DNA from: Magnolia sinica
Taxonomy: Eukaryota; Streptophyta; Magnoliopsida; Magnoliales; Magnoliaceae
Direction: 5' to 3'
Length of the DNA stretch: 64,000 nucleotides
Assembly (NCBI RefSeq): GCF_029962835.1
Contig: NC_080577.1
Location: 32,718,501 to 32,782,500, forward strand
In this document: positions 34,136-45,149 of the stretch, one piece after another
How positions within the stretch are numbered: position 1 is the first letter of the stretch
How the letters are laid out: every line of letters starts with the position of its first letter
Position numbers and translations under genes: made by a program
The notes under the pieces: generated by a model
What the model was told of the DNA's origin: nothing
Databases searched by the model: none
What the model saw: only the letters and a program-made list of their open reading frames with translations

Positions 34136-35925
34136 TGTCACGCCCCAAACTCGGAAACCGGGCTCACAAAATTTCCGATCGCCGAATCTGGCACCGACAG
34201 CCTCCGTAGAACCCCATTCTCGGCTCCCAGGGCCCATTTGCCAGGTTCCGATCCTGGGATGCTACAAGGAGGATTTTCAACATCAGTTTGATTCGTAATA
34301 AGCATAACCAAAGGCATAACCCACAAACAACAACCAAAAACTCCATCGCATTTCCACTATAATAAAAAACTTTACAAGTACAATGAGCATAAGGGAAATA
34401 CAATGATGATAGACCAAAAATTCTAAAAAGATCAGCTATGCGCCCAAGCCTCAGCGCTGCTGCGATCCAACGTCACCTGCACGCAACGGTCGTGCATAAG
34501 CTTATAGAAAGCTTAGAGGGTGGTGAAAGTGTATGCTCAAGGTGGTAATGTAGCTATGCAGTATCAGAGTAATGCGGAATATGCTGATGAATGCCAAGAA
34601 TACCATTAGCCGTACCAAGGCCATGCGGTGCAAAGAATGATGTCGGCCATACCAAGGCCATGCAATGCGAAATGCAACTCAAGCATACAAATCCTCATCT
34701 AAATCCACATATCAATATAGCTAAAATCTGAAATATCACCGGGGTCTAGTACACTCCAAGCCAGATTGCCGCCCCATCGCGCGCAATAAGGTGAGTGGAA
34801 AAGACCTCACTATCCGCCTGCCAAAATCGGGCTCGGCTCGTCAATAGCGGACCCATTCCTCGAGCTGGTCAGACTCAGCCTAGCATTGCCCCCTACTCTC
34901 GGGCGGGTAAGGCCACACCCCCTTCCAACCGACCACGACACAGTGGAAAGCGCAACCGTCTGGTAATCGGCACTCAGCGCTCATGCACCCACTCGGTCTA
35001 GACGTTGGAGCAACCTCCTGGTACCATAAGGGTTTAGGGACTTTCACCCAGGGATATCTATCGCACCCCATGTAGAACAGTATTTCCGGTATCCAATCCT
35101 GCCAACCACGATACGTCTGTGGAGGCTACGGCCCTGATGTCGCTAGGGCGTACAGCAACCATATCACACAATGCGAATGCATGAATCACACTATCTAGTC
35201 ATGCAGCAATCCTGCGCGTATCGTGCGCTCATGTAGGGCAACACCCCCTGTACGGGAGCCCCTAAACCATCTGCCCGAAGGCCTATGCTATGATCAGTCA
35301 TTTCTCATATCAAGCATACGTATGATGCATATGATTATGAATCATGGAATTAAACATGTTGTATGGGATGGATGATAATCATAACAAAGATGGGCCTAGA
35401 CGGCCTACACATTAGACGTACGAGCCTAACAATGGGCCCTAGGGAAAGTCATAATGCGGACATTTAACCACACTACACTTGCAATGTGGACGTCAAACCA
35501 ACATTGCTCCCAAGGCACGACTGCCACAATTATCATTACATAAATCATATTGGGATTACACATTGCAATGGACCTTAGGTATATCCCATTGGGCCTTCAA
35601 TATATCAAATGGGCTGTATCATATGGGCCTCATATTCATCAAGTGGGCCACATCAATGGGCCGCACCAATGGGCCTTATGTGCATTGCAATGGGCCATAA
35701 CCCGTGGGCCTTAGAATGCATTAGATGGGCCTAATCTCATGGGCCTTATGTGTATCGAATGGGCCACACCAATGGGGCCCCAAATGCACATCAAGTGGGC
35801 CTCAACCCATAGGCCCCAATACGTCTTAACGGGCCTTAACCCATGGGCCCCTAACACATCAAATGGGCCTTACATATAAATCAAAGTGGGCCTCTATCAT
35901 GGGCCAAAAATAACTGAGATGGGCC

Positions 35926-35973
<48 letters not shown>

Positions 35974-38280
35974 AAGTGGGCCTCAACCATGGATAAATTG
36001 TATATAAAACAATATATATATATATAACATATAATATTATATATAATATAATACTATATATGTATGTATATGTATATATATATATATATATAACATATAA
36101 TATTATATGTAATATAATATTATATATATAAATATATATACACACACCAACACACACGCGCCCACACACACGCACACGCACGCACCCACCCACACACGCA
36201 CGCACACACATCACAGTGGGCTCCACATATCACAGTGGGCTCCACGTCCACTGTCCAGGCGGACGGTGAAACACATACATCATTGTGGACTCCATGTGGG
36301 GCCCACCATAATGTTTATATTCCATCCAAACCATTGATAAGGTCAAGCAGACCTAGATGAAGGGTGACAACAAATTTCACCTTGATCCAAGACTTCTGTG
36401 GACCCAAAAAGGGTTTCAAAGGTAAATGTTCAATCCCACTGTTTCATACGGTGTGGGCCACCTGAGTCTTGGATCAGGCTGATTTTTGGGGTGGGCCCAC
36501 TTCAGAGAGTGGCCCACCCGATGAACGAGTTGGATGATGGAAAAACATCAAGGTGGGACCCACGGCTGGAGCCGTGGGTGGCTGCCCGTAGCCCGTCCGC
36601 CCGGACGCTGGGCGCAGGCAGCGCCTGCTGCCGTCCCTGACACAGCAGCGTTGCTGCTGTGTTACCTATTTATTTTTTTTGATTTTTGAGTTTTTTTGAT
36701 GGATTTTGCAGGTGGGGTCCACATCTTGCAAATCTACTCCGTCCAATGGCTCTCCATGCCTCACGACAGTCAAAACAAGCCCAATATTGGGCCTGTTTCA
36801 GTGTATAGAAGTGATAGAGGATGTTTCAATGGTATGCCCACTGTTTGCCATGTTATGGCCCGCCTGGAAGTCTGATTGGTCTCATCTTCTGGCTCAACGC
36901 CTAAAACCATCTTGGGAAAGGAATGAACGGCATGGATTTAATACATACATCAAGGTGGGGCCTACATGAGTGGGCCACCCAAAGCCTTGAACCAAGCTAG
37001 CATTTGTGTTTTCCCAAATAAACGTCCAGCGTCCAGGGACGCTGGACGGTCTGCCATACAAGGTGGGCCTGCTCAGGTGGGCCACCACTGATGAATGGTG
37101 TGGTACTACACATATAAGGTGGGCCCCACTTATAGATAAACAAAATACATGCTTCATGGTGGGGTCCATTCAAGTGGGCCACACGACCTCAATATCACCA
37201 CAAAATAAAATAAAAATAAAAGAGAGAGAGATAGAGAGTGAGACCCGCGTGATGGAGGGACCCCGGCACTATGGGCCCTCCCTTGCACTAAATCATACAT
37301 CAAGTGGGTCCCATTACATATGGGTTCATGAAATCAAAATCCAACGGTGGAGATCCATTCTCCACTAAAATAGACGGTCTAGATGACCCTAAGCATGCAA
37401 GGAAATAAACATCATGATGGGGTCCATGGAGAATGGCCCCATCATGGAACGATCATGATGATCCAAGTGGGTCATCGGCCACATCTTAGGGTCCAAAGTG
37501 AGATCCAAACCATTGATCGGTTGGCCTCACTTGGCCCATCTTTAAAATATCAAAATCTACCCTATCAAGGCACCCACCACTTGATCTTCTTGCTCCCTTG
37601 GCTTCCTTAGCTCCTTGTGCTTCTCTTTGATGGAGGAAGATGAAAAATGGATGGTTGAGATGAGAGATCAAGGGGTAGGAACGGTGAGCCTCACAAATAA
37701 AATTTTCTCACCATGGGAGGACTCATACGTATGGATTTTTTTTGCTTAAGGGAGAGTTGAAATGAGAGAGAGAGACTTGTAAGGGAGAGAGAGAGAGAGA
37801 ATGATGGGTGATGGAGTGATGGATGGGAGAGAGGGATAGGTGTAAGAGCTCTTTTTGACTTTTTTGGCAAAATGTGTAAGAGGAGTTATGGGTTGTAAGA
37901 AACTTTTTGACTTTTGGGGCTTGCTTGGGAAAGGGTGAAAGTTGATGTGTACTTGACATGATGGGATTGATGGGATTGATTGATTGATGTGACAACTTGA
38001 AGAGATTCTCTCGGGATTCGCACGCGCAACATTTCCTCGCACCGAACGCTGGCCCACAACTCCCAACCAGAGCATCGCATCAGCGCGCGAGTTGCGGCAT
38101 CGGAACCGCGGCGACGACGCGGTCGCTAAGGTATAAGCCCTGAGTTGAGTCGACTCAGGTTGACGGCACAAGAATCCAGGTCACACGCAAATACCGATTA
38201 AGGGTCGAAGGTTGCCGGAATTCGACCGGGAAGACCGCGGAAGCCTATGGAACGGTACGGTCTAGGATACGGGGCTTACA
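34136..38280 (-). mobile_element. Solo LTR, 4,145 bp, Ty3/Gypsy-type, with 5-bp target duplication
   Basis: It runs TGTCACGCCCC to GGGGCTTACA and is flanked by CAACG on both sides (34,131-34,135 and 38,281-38,285). No gag, pol, primer-binding site or inner repeat pair was seen, so a solo LTR formed by recombination is the simplest reading. The sense direction is probably minus, since Gypsy LTRs often end in GGGGCGTGACA. It includes a GGGCC-rich repeat zone (35,560-35,930), a (TA)n and (CA)n zone (35,932-36,210) and segments of the GTGGGCCC miniature-element family (36,230-37,200). An LTR of this length would suit long-LTR lineages such as Tekay/Del, but lineage cannot be assigned without coding sequence. 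Confidence 0.83.
35560..35930. repeat. GGGCC-rich degenerate tandem repeat within the solo LTR
   Basis: Units of about 30-35 bases carry the phrase ATGGGCCTTA or its variants (CAATGGGCCATAACC, GTGGGCCTTAGAATG). The equivalent zone in the other solo LTR is at about 49,590-49,920 on the opposite strand. The period is irregular. Confidence 0.7.
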
Positions 38281-38617
38281 CAACGTGTCTTATTGTCATA
38301 TGTTGTGGTGTGTTCAAGCAAACCTCTATATTGGATGTATTGATTTCTAATTCTATACTTCTCTTGCCACTCATTCATCTCAACATCCTCATTTCAGTTA
38401 TGTCGTCATGTGAATATGCTGCATGCATGGATGGTTGATGCTATAAAAAATGGGGGAATATTCAGAACATTATGAACATTGCATCATCTACTTAGTCCCC
38501 CCATACATTCTGTTATCTGTGCTAAACAGATTTTATACCACTACTTCCATCAAGTTTTTAATATTTTTTATGTAACACTCGAAACTTCCTATTCTGATAT
38601 TACTTTTCTGATTGCAG

Positions 38618-39859
38618 CAAGACCAACTGTGGATATTGCACACGGGTTAAGAAGTTGCTATCACAGTTGGGGGCGAATTACAGAGTGATTGAATTGGATG
38701 TCAAAAGTAAGTTCTTTTTCAATTCACAAGAGTAGAGACTGCAGAAGATTTTTGTGTTTTTTAGTTTATCTTTCTATTTCTTGGTCCTTGGCTAAGAACA
38801 TTCATCGTAAAACAGTGCTAGCAATCCTCAAAACACCTAGAATTCCATGGCAGCTAGGCAGAATATGGCGTGCCCTGGAATTAAAGTTCTAGAACGCAAC
38901 TGATAAGATTGATGTTAGGACTGGGATTGTTTCGTTTGGAACCCTGGACCCTCTATGGCCTCTTTTCCTGTTTACATTGCTGCACTTCATATGGATTTTT
39001 TTATTTATTTTTTCTCTCCTGATCATAGTCTACCATACAAATAGATTTAGTTGGGTTTTGTTGCTTCTAAATGATCTTTAACAAATGAAGATTTCAGAAG
39101 ATGCAACCCCAATTAGCAGTGTATCGGATCCCTCCAAACCTAAGTAAGGTAAGTAGGAGTCATCTGTGATTTGGGGAACAAAAGGAGGAATTCTACCAAA
39201 TACAAGGTGGGTTCATTCTGTGCTTGACTTTTGGAATCCATGTCCGTATTTGGTAGTGCTTCTCGGCAGGCCTACGATTTCATCCCAGTAATAGTATATG
39301 CATACAATGTCCACTCCCCTCTGTCTTGATAGTCAAGTTGTTTAGAGCAGATACGATCTGGGGCATGACTTGTGGCAATGTCTGATTCCGTAAGGTGGTG
39401 GGCCATGAAACTCTGAAAGATGAAGAAATGGAGTGATCTATCATGAATTCTATTCAAATGATGCCTCAACTGATTCCCATTTGCCCTTTTCCAACTTGAA
39501 AAATCTCTATAATCTTTACATTAGTTCTATTGCCCTTCTTTGTAAGGTGTCCATAACAAGTGTTTCTTTTCCATGCTATCAAAAGGTGATGGAGATACAG
39601 TCCAATCTACACTGGTAGAGTGGACCGGACAACGGACTGTCCCAAATTTGTTCATAAACGGAAAGCACATCAGTGGATGCAACAGTATGCCCTTGCCCCC
39701 ACAATTGTCATTCTTTTTTCTTTTATCCTTTATGGTCAAATGCTGGTTTTTCTTACATGTTGGATTTGGATTGATGCAGATGTAACAGCGAAACACAATG
39801 ACAGGAAGCTGGTGCCATTACTGACTGAAGCAGGTGCTATTGCCAATACCTCCTCTTAG
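38618..39859 (+). pseudogene. Captured glutaredoxin piece, three clean exons, start missing
   Basis: Glutaredoxins use glutathione to reduce disulfides. Exons are 38,618-38,706, 39,586-39,684 and 39,780-39,859, each bounded by AG...GT sites, and their frames agree across the introns to a TAG at 39,857-39,859. They encode KTNCGYCTRVKKLLSQLGA with a CGYC active site (usually CPYC), then EWTGQRTVPNLFINGKH with the cis-Pro TVP motif, the glutathione-binding GCN in place of the usual GCD, and LVPLLTEAGAI at the C-terminus. About 85 of the usual ~105-110 residues are present. The N-terminal exon was not found; the solo LTR begins (in reverse) 337 bp upstream. It lies inside the MULE, on the strand opposite the Ulp1-like gene. 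No break is visible in what remains, so capture was recent, or the piece is under constraint. Confidence 0.85.
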
Positions 39860-40284
39860 AACACTCTAGTATGTTGGATACTATGTTTAGTATATAGCCT
39901 AATGACTGAGAAAATGTGGAAAGAGAAATAAAGGGTAGAAGTCGTAATAGTGCTTGAATGTGTTATCAAGCTGCTGCTTTTAAGTATGTGAAAGAGAAAT
40001 AAGGGCAAAAGTCATAATGGTGCTTGAATGTGTTATCATCTTCTCTTTGGAAAGAGATAGCCTCTTCGAAAATAAGATTTCCACAATGAGGGTAAACAAA
40101 CAAGACATACTTAGAACGTACATGTGCCATAGAAATCAATATATCATCATCAATATAAAACCATACAAAATAAAAACCGAAGAAATCTATCACCAACCAC
40201 GTTACCTATCTTTATATCACATTAAACAATGCATAAGTGGAAACAACTTAAAACATAAAAAAAATACGGATTCGCCATAGGAAG
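39860..40284. other. MULE interior before the right terminal repeat
   Basis: A block of about 55 bp (GAAAGAGAAATAAGGG... TGCTTGAATGTGTTATCA) occurs twice, at about 39,916-39,971 and 39,985-40,038. No coding frame is supported. Confidence 0.5.
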
Positions 40285-40979
40285 AATCCTGAAAATCTCT
40301 TATTAGTCTACATGCATACAAGCAATTCAAAAACAGCATCCAATGCTCCTCATTTAAAAATCTGGTATCTGAACCATTCATTCAGTGGGTCCATTGCAGA
40401 TCACAAAAAATAGCCTTGAAAAAAAAAAGGATTTTGAATGGAGGAAAAAATAAATAAAATAAATAATCGGTAAAAAATTATATAAAAAAATTAAAATACC
40501 TGTGAGGTGGGGTGGATCTTCGATGGATGAATAGACGAAATAGCAGAAATCGGCTATCGGCTGCCCGAGGGAAAATGGGCAAGAGGGATTGTGAGAGATT
40601 GGGGGAAGAGGGCCTCCGATCTTCAAAAGAAAAAACCGTTCTTTTTCTTCCGCTTTGATGAAATCCATCTGTAAAAGGAAAGAATTTGAAATTAGAAATG
40701 AGGGGAGAAGAAATCTCTGAAAAATCACCGCGAACCGAAAATGGAAAGTGTCATTCGTGGTGTCGTTGCCGTTAGGTAAGACGGCAGAGAGATTTTCTCG
40801 TGGTGTCATTGCCGTTAGGGAAGACGGCAGAGAGATTTTCTTCTTTTTTTTCCTTCTTTTTTTTTAATATGAAACAGAAACGGATTTGCTAGTCCTACGT
40901 GGCAGGTGCGGAGAGATGGACCAATGATATTGTGGGAGGCAGAGACTCTCTGCCTCCTGGAGGCAAAGGATCCGGACTC
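40285..40979 (-). repeat. Right terminal inverted repeat of the MULE
   Basis: It is the complement of the left repeat with small indels; about 30 bases near the outer end (GAGACTCTCTGCCTCCTGG) are extra on this side. Read on the minus strand it has the same acceptor-like TTTTACAG before ATGGATTTCATC and the same donor-like CTCACAG|GTATTT (junction at 40,500/40,499), pointing into the element toward the Ulp1-like gene. On this side the inner frame stays open for 143 codons. Confidence 0.85.
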
Positions 40980-41190
40980 TTAATGTTAAAAGAGAGATTT
41001 ATTTTAACGAGAGTTTTACTTTTTACAAATAGTAATTTTTTTATAAAACTTTCGCATTTAATGTCAGATAAAAATATCATTTAATAGGATTCTAGCATTT
41101 AATGCTAAAAGAGAGATTTACTTTATCGAGACTTTTACTTTTTGCAAATAGTATTTTTTATAAAACATTTGCATTTAATGTTATCTCTCA
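40980..41190. repeat. Target-site repeat: two ~119-bp units flanking the MULE end
   Basis: TTAATGTTAAAAGAGAGATTT at 40,980 recurs as TTAATGCTAAAAGAGAGATTT 119-120 bases later, each followed by a GAGTTTTACTTTT-like stretch. The sequence ending 'aggattctagcatttaatgct' near 41,090-41,106 also appears at the left flank (17,341-17,395). The MULE therefore inserted into a small tandem repeat. Confidence 0.75.
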
Positions 41191-41883
41191 TGTGCACATC
41201 TCTAATTCTTACTCTTGAAGTCATTTGCACCACGTATGGCATGGCTACCACATGGTGTCTCCTAAATTGTTTATTTAAGCTCACTATATCATATGTAAAC
41301 AACACTCATAATACACGAGTAATATTGCGTCTATCATTTAGCACGTAGTCCCAACATGTGATAGCATGTCATTGGTCTATGTAGGTATGCCAAAAACGGG
41401 TATAAACACTGTATATATCTTTTAACCATCCATTTTTTGTTCATGACTATGTAGCCCACTTGCTAAGCAAATCAGCCGGTTTGCGAGGCAGGGCGCAAAG
41501 AGTGGAGAGTATTTGATGAAAAGCCCGAGTTCCTCACACTCATGGAGAGAGAGAGCATTGACAAGTGTACAAGGGCCTCGTAAAACAATCGATAAGAGTG
41601 GAGGAGAGACTTTACAAGTAGTGGTGTAAATAGGCCTGACTCGATTCGATAAAAACTAGAATTTTGAATAGGCCCAGCCCGAAACAATTGAAAATCTGGG
41701 TCAAGACCAACCACAAGCCCAGCCCGTTGATAGTATAAGAGACAAGAAGAGGTAAAATAGAGCAAGATGCACCTCACTCTAGTGCAGCAACTCACAGGCA
41801 TGTGGTTGATGTAAAAAACCAAGTAGTTAATCCTTGCAGTCCAAATCGCAGGGTAGTCTGGATGGGACATCTGCAGAGACCAC
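41191..41883. other. Intergenic, no supported gene
   Basis: A short stretch near 41,620-41,740 has GGCCCAGCCCG-type motifs and GTAGTGGTGTAAATAGGCC, like the decayed end of a hAT miniature element. Nothing coding is supported. Confidence 0.45.
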
Positions 41884-42549
41884 TGTTATGGATAAAACTG
41901 GGCTGACCCACTGGAGTGACCAAACGACTCTAATCAAATGAAAGCAATGAAGGCAAACAGCTTGAATGAGAGATCGAGAAAGAGCTCGGCCCCAGATGCC
42001 AACTACACAACCCCCGTGACTAATCCAGGCATTATGAGTAGTGGCCTTGGTTGCATGGTCGACATTTCACTATCACAACGAAGGGACAGCTATGGATGTT
42101 GACCTGATCACAGAACTCAATCCCAATCTTGATCATCAACTAAGCTCGGTCTACAGGACCCCGACCAAAGCAACTTAGAGGTCAGCTTCAGCTATCAACT
42201 ATGACCTCCTCAGATGTCCCCTCCGTATACAGGATGGATTACCTCCCTGAGATCTTCGTTGAGAATCACGCTGAGATAAGCGCCATATACCTAGAGGAAG
42301 ATCCCTTGTGTGATACATATCTACACGGCAAATTCATTGCCATACACGGAAGAGGTCTTGAAAGGCTATAAATAAGAACTCTACCTACGGTAGAAGGTAT
42401 GCACTATTACCCTCATTCAACTAGACCCAAAGTGTGCTTATTCTGACTTAAGCATCGGAGGGTCCCGGCTACAACCAAGGCCTCCATTGTCACTTAGTTT
42501 TATAAGTACACGACAGTCTAGCAGGGATGATCAAATATTAATATCAACA
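41884..42549 (+). repeat. 5' LTR of the Gypsy fossil
   Basis: It starts TGTTATGGATAAAACTGGGC and ends ATATCAACA directly before the primer-binding-site region. It is 666 bp and aligns along its length with 54,282-54,924. A TATA-like CTATAAATAAGAAC lies near 42,365. Confidence 0.85.
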
Positions 42550-42621
42550 ATTTGGCACCATCTGTGGGAACAACAGTAAATCCATTCCGAATTCACTTTT
42601 CATATTTACATCCACCCTATA

Positions 42622-44134
42622 ATGGCTAAAGGGAGGAAGAAGGCCTTAACTGTCATTGCTACACAAATCCTCGTACCAGAAGAGCAATATGTGGATCTTC
42701 AGGATCCACCCTCACAACATCATACCAACTCTCCCACTGCAATGGCAGCACAGAGGCCTCACAATCGAGGAGGTCGGCTTGTCTCCTTGGAAAACCAGGT
42801 TGAGGCCTTAACGGGCAATATAAACCACATAATGTAAATACTGGAGAGGCAGAATCAGCCTCCTGACCATAGAGTGAGAGCAGGCGCGGCAACTGAGTTG
42901 TCTTGACCCCTCAAGCACCTAACGACTCACATATAGTCAAGTAGCGACCAAGGCAACATAGCCATGCACGCATGCACACTGCGAGAACCACCGCGCTCGC
43001 CGACTCTGACCTACGCCATACGCTAGAGAAAAGAAAGCACAGGAAAGCTCCTGAGGTAATAGCAGAGAACGAGGTCCCATTAGAAGCCGAGCTCAGGGAT
43101 TCTCAAGGACAACTCAGCAACATTCGAAAAGCATACCGCACTCGGGTTCCGACCTCGATTGAGGCCATGTTGGAGGAAACATAACCACCGTTTACCGATG
43201 AAATCATGAGATCTTAACTTCCGTCGAGATTCCAGATGCCTCAGATTACTACCTACTCTAGAACCGGAGATCTGGCCGAGCATTTGGAGTCCTTCAGAAC
43301 ATGGATGGAGTTACACAGTGCTTCAAGTTTAGTAATGTGACAAGCATTCCCCCTGACCTTGTCAGGGGTGACACGTAAGTGGTACAGGCAGCTGAAACCA
43401 AAGTCCATTAGCTCCTTTGCCCAGCTCAGCAAGACCTTTATCACGCAGTTCATTAGGGGGAAAGATAGAATGAAGCCAGCAACCCACCTTCTTATTGTTA
43501 CCCAAAGGAAGGACAAGCTACTAAAAGATTACATCATCCTCTTCAACGAGGAAGCAGTCCAGGTGGACGACTACTCCGAACAGATAGCTCTGGTCGTCAT
43601 GATATCCGGTCTACGGGAAGGGAAGTTCCACTTCTCACTTGGCAAGAACCCCCTGACCACCTTGGCTGATCTCCTTAACCAAGCCCAGAAGTACTCTAAC
43701 GCAGAGGAGCTCTTCAACTCACGGAAAGCTACTTGGAGTACAGGCAACTCGACTAAGGATAGGAAACTCAATGAGGAAAGGGAGCCGCCCAATATCAACA
43801 AAAAGAAAGAAGGAATGACGATCCGAACAGAGGCTTGCGTCCTAACTGACAACCGGAGAGCAGGTTCCACTCTTATGCCCCACTAAACACGACTCACGTG
43901 CAAATTCTTATGGAAGTTCGCTACAAAAGGATCCCGAAGTGGCCGAGTAGGATGAAGGCCAACACTGACAAGAGAGACAAGCGGGAGTACTACCACTTCC
44001 ACCACGACCACGGCCACACTACCGCCGAATGTTTTGATCTCAAGGAAGAGATCAAGTCTCTCATCCGGAGCAGGCACCTAAGGGAGTACATCAGAAAGAA
44101 GAGGGACGAACGACCCGACAAATGGGACAAGTAA
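42622..44134 (+). pseudogene. Gag region of the Gypsy fossil
   Basis: The start MAKGRKKALTV lies 72 bases past the 5' LTR. The retrotransposon gag domain is seen near 43,360-43,740 (RKWYRQLKPKSISSFAQLSK, FIRGKD, GLREGKFHFSLG). A later stretch (YYHFHHDHGHTTAECFDLKE) corresponds to the CCHC-like nucleocapsid region of Tat/Athila-type gags. This is the coat-protein part of the fossil and it is broken. Confidence 0.8.
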
Positions 44135-45149
44135 TAATGCGACAGACACAACAATGAAGCGACAGGAGAAATCCGCACAATATTCGGAGGACCCACATGA
44201 GGTGGGAGTCGAACAGAACTCGCAAGGCTCATGTCTGGAACATCAGTAGCAGCAGCACAGAGCATCCATTTATCTCGCAAGTAAAGTTAAGAAGGAGCAG
44301 AAGTTGATTCCCTACAACCTGACCTTCATTAAGGAAGAAGCCAGAGCAATCCACCACCCACATGATGATGCCTAAGTGGTGGCCATGACCATGGCCAACC
44401 ACAAAGTGCACTGCATTTTGGTGGACATCGGCAACTCGATCGACATCCACTTCGTCGATGCCTTTGATAAAATAAAAATCAAGAGGTCTAGACTACGTCC
44501 TATCCACACTCCCTTACTCAGGTTTGTAGGGAAGAGAATTGCCTCTGAATGAAATTTACTACTGCCCGTGACTGCAAGAGAGGGTCATAATCAGACCACT
44601 GTGATGATCGACTTCCTCGCAGTCGATTGTCCCTTTGTCTACAACATAATATTGGGATGACCATCCCTCAATGTGATAAGAGAAGCGGTATCTACCTACC
44701 ACCTCGCGATAAACTTCCCGACCGAGCATGGTGTTGGTCAGGTCAGAAGCGATCAACCTAAAGCCCGACAATGTTATTCAATGGCACTCAAGGCAAAAAC
44801 GCATTGGCAGACAATGGCGATTACATCTCTCGACCCCCTAGAAGAATCAATCGAAAGAGGGTTTCCTGTAGAGGACCTGGTGGCTGCACTCCTCTACAAG
44901 ACAGACCCGACCCGCACGATTTAGGCCAGCTTGTTACTAACCCTAGGTCAGCGAGAGGAGATTGTCAACCTACTGAAACAGTACACCGACGTCTTTGCAT
45001 GGTCACATTAGGACATGCTTGGCATTGGCCCAGAGGTAATGGTCCACTGACTAAATGTCGATCCCGACCACCGACCTGTGAGACAAAAGTGATGAGCTTT
45101 CGAACCAGAGTGGTACGCGATTATCGGTGAGGAAGTCAATAAACTTCTC

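Larger units (their letters stand above)
31522..34473. repeat. Tandem segmental duplication, two units of about 1.46 and 1.50 kb
   Basis: Unit 1 is 31,522-32,976 and unit 2 is 32,977-34,473. Both start ACTCATAAACAGCAGTA and end GCTGCTGCGATCCAACGT. Each contains 5' exons of the Ulp1-like gene (minus strand) followed by the first ~330 bp of the solo LTR. Within the gene part the units are almost identical; unit 1 lacks about 40 bp present in unit 2 at about 33,607-33,648. The junction sits inside the LTR, so the duplication came after the LTR insertion. Confidence 0.92.
17396..40979. mobile_element. Giant Mutator-like element (MULE), 23.6 kb
   Basis: The two ends are inverted repeats of about 670-690 bp. 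Both begin GAGTCCGGATCCT and share long blocks, for example GGACTAGCAAATCCGTTTC and a region translating as SHNPSCPFSLGQPIADF. The flanks carry TTAATGCTA (17,387-17,395) and TTAATGTTA (40,980-40,988), a 9-bp duplication matching at eight positions, as expected for Mutator elements. Inside are a FAR1/MULE transposase pseudogene facing right, a Ulp1-like protease pseudogene facing left, captured plant gene pieces, a 43-bp tandem array, a tandem duplication and a 4.1-kb solo LTR. Removing the solo LTR and the duplication leaves about 18 kb, which is still large for a MULE. The transposase is broken, so it is now non-autonomous. Confidence 0.88.

Noticed and set aside
35932-36226. 98-codon frame of Ile/Tyr repeats
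   Set aside because: It is a translation of the (TA)n and (CA)n microsatellites inside the solo LTR. The similar frames at 55,642-55,979 and 59,953-60,240 are rejected for the same reason.
38689-38892. 67-codon frame overlapping the glutaredoxin piece
   Set aside because: It runs across the exon 1 donor into the intron in a different frame; the spliced glutaredoxin reading explains the locus.
40378-40809. 143-codon frame in the right MULE repeat as a protein gene
   Set aside because: The mirror copy in the left repeat is not open through the same region, and the sequence spans predicted splice signals. More likely leader sequence.
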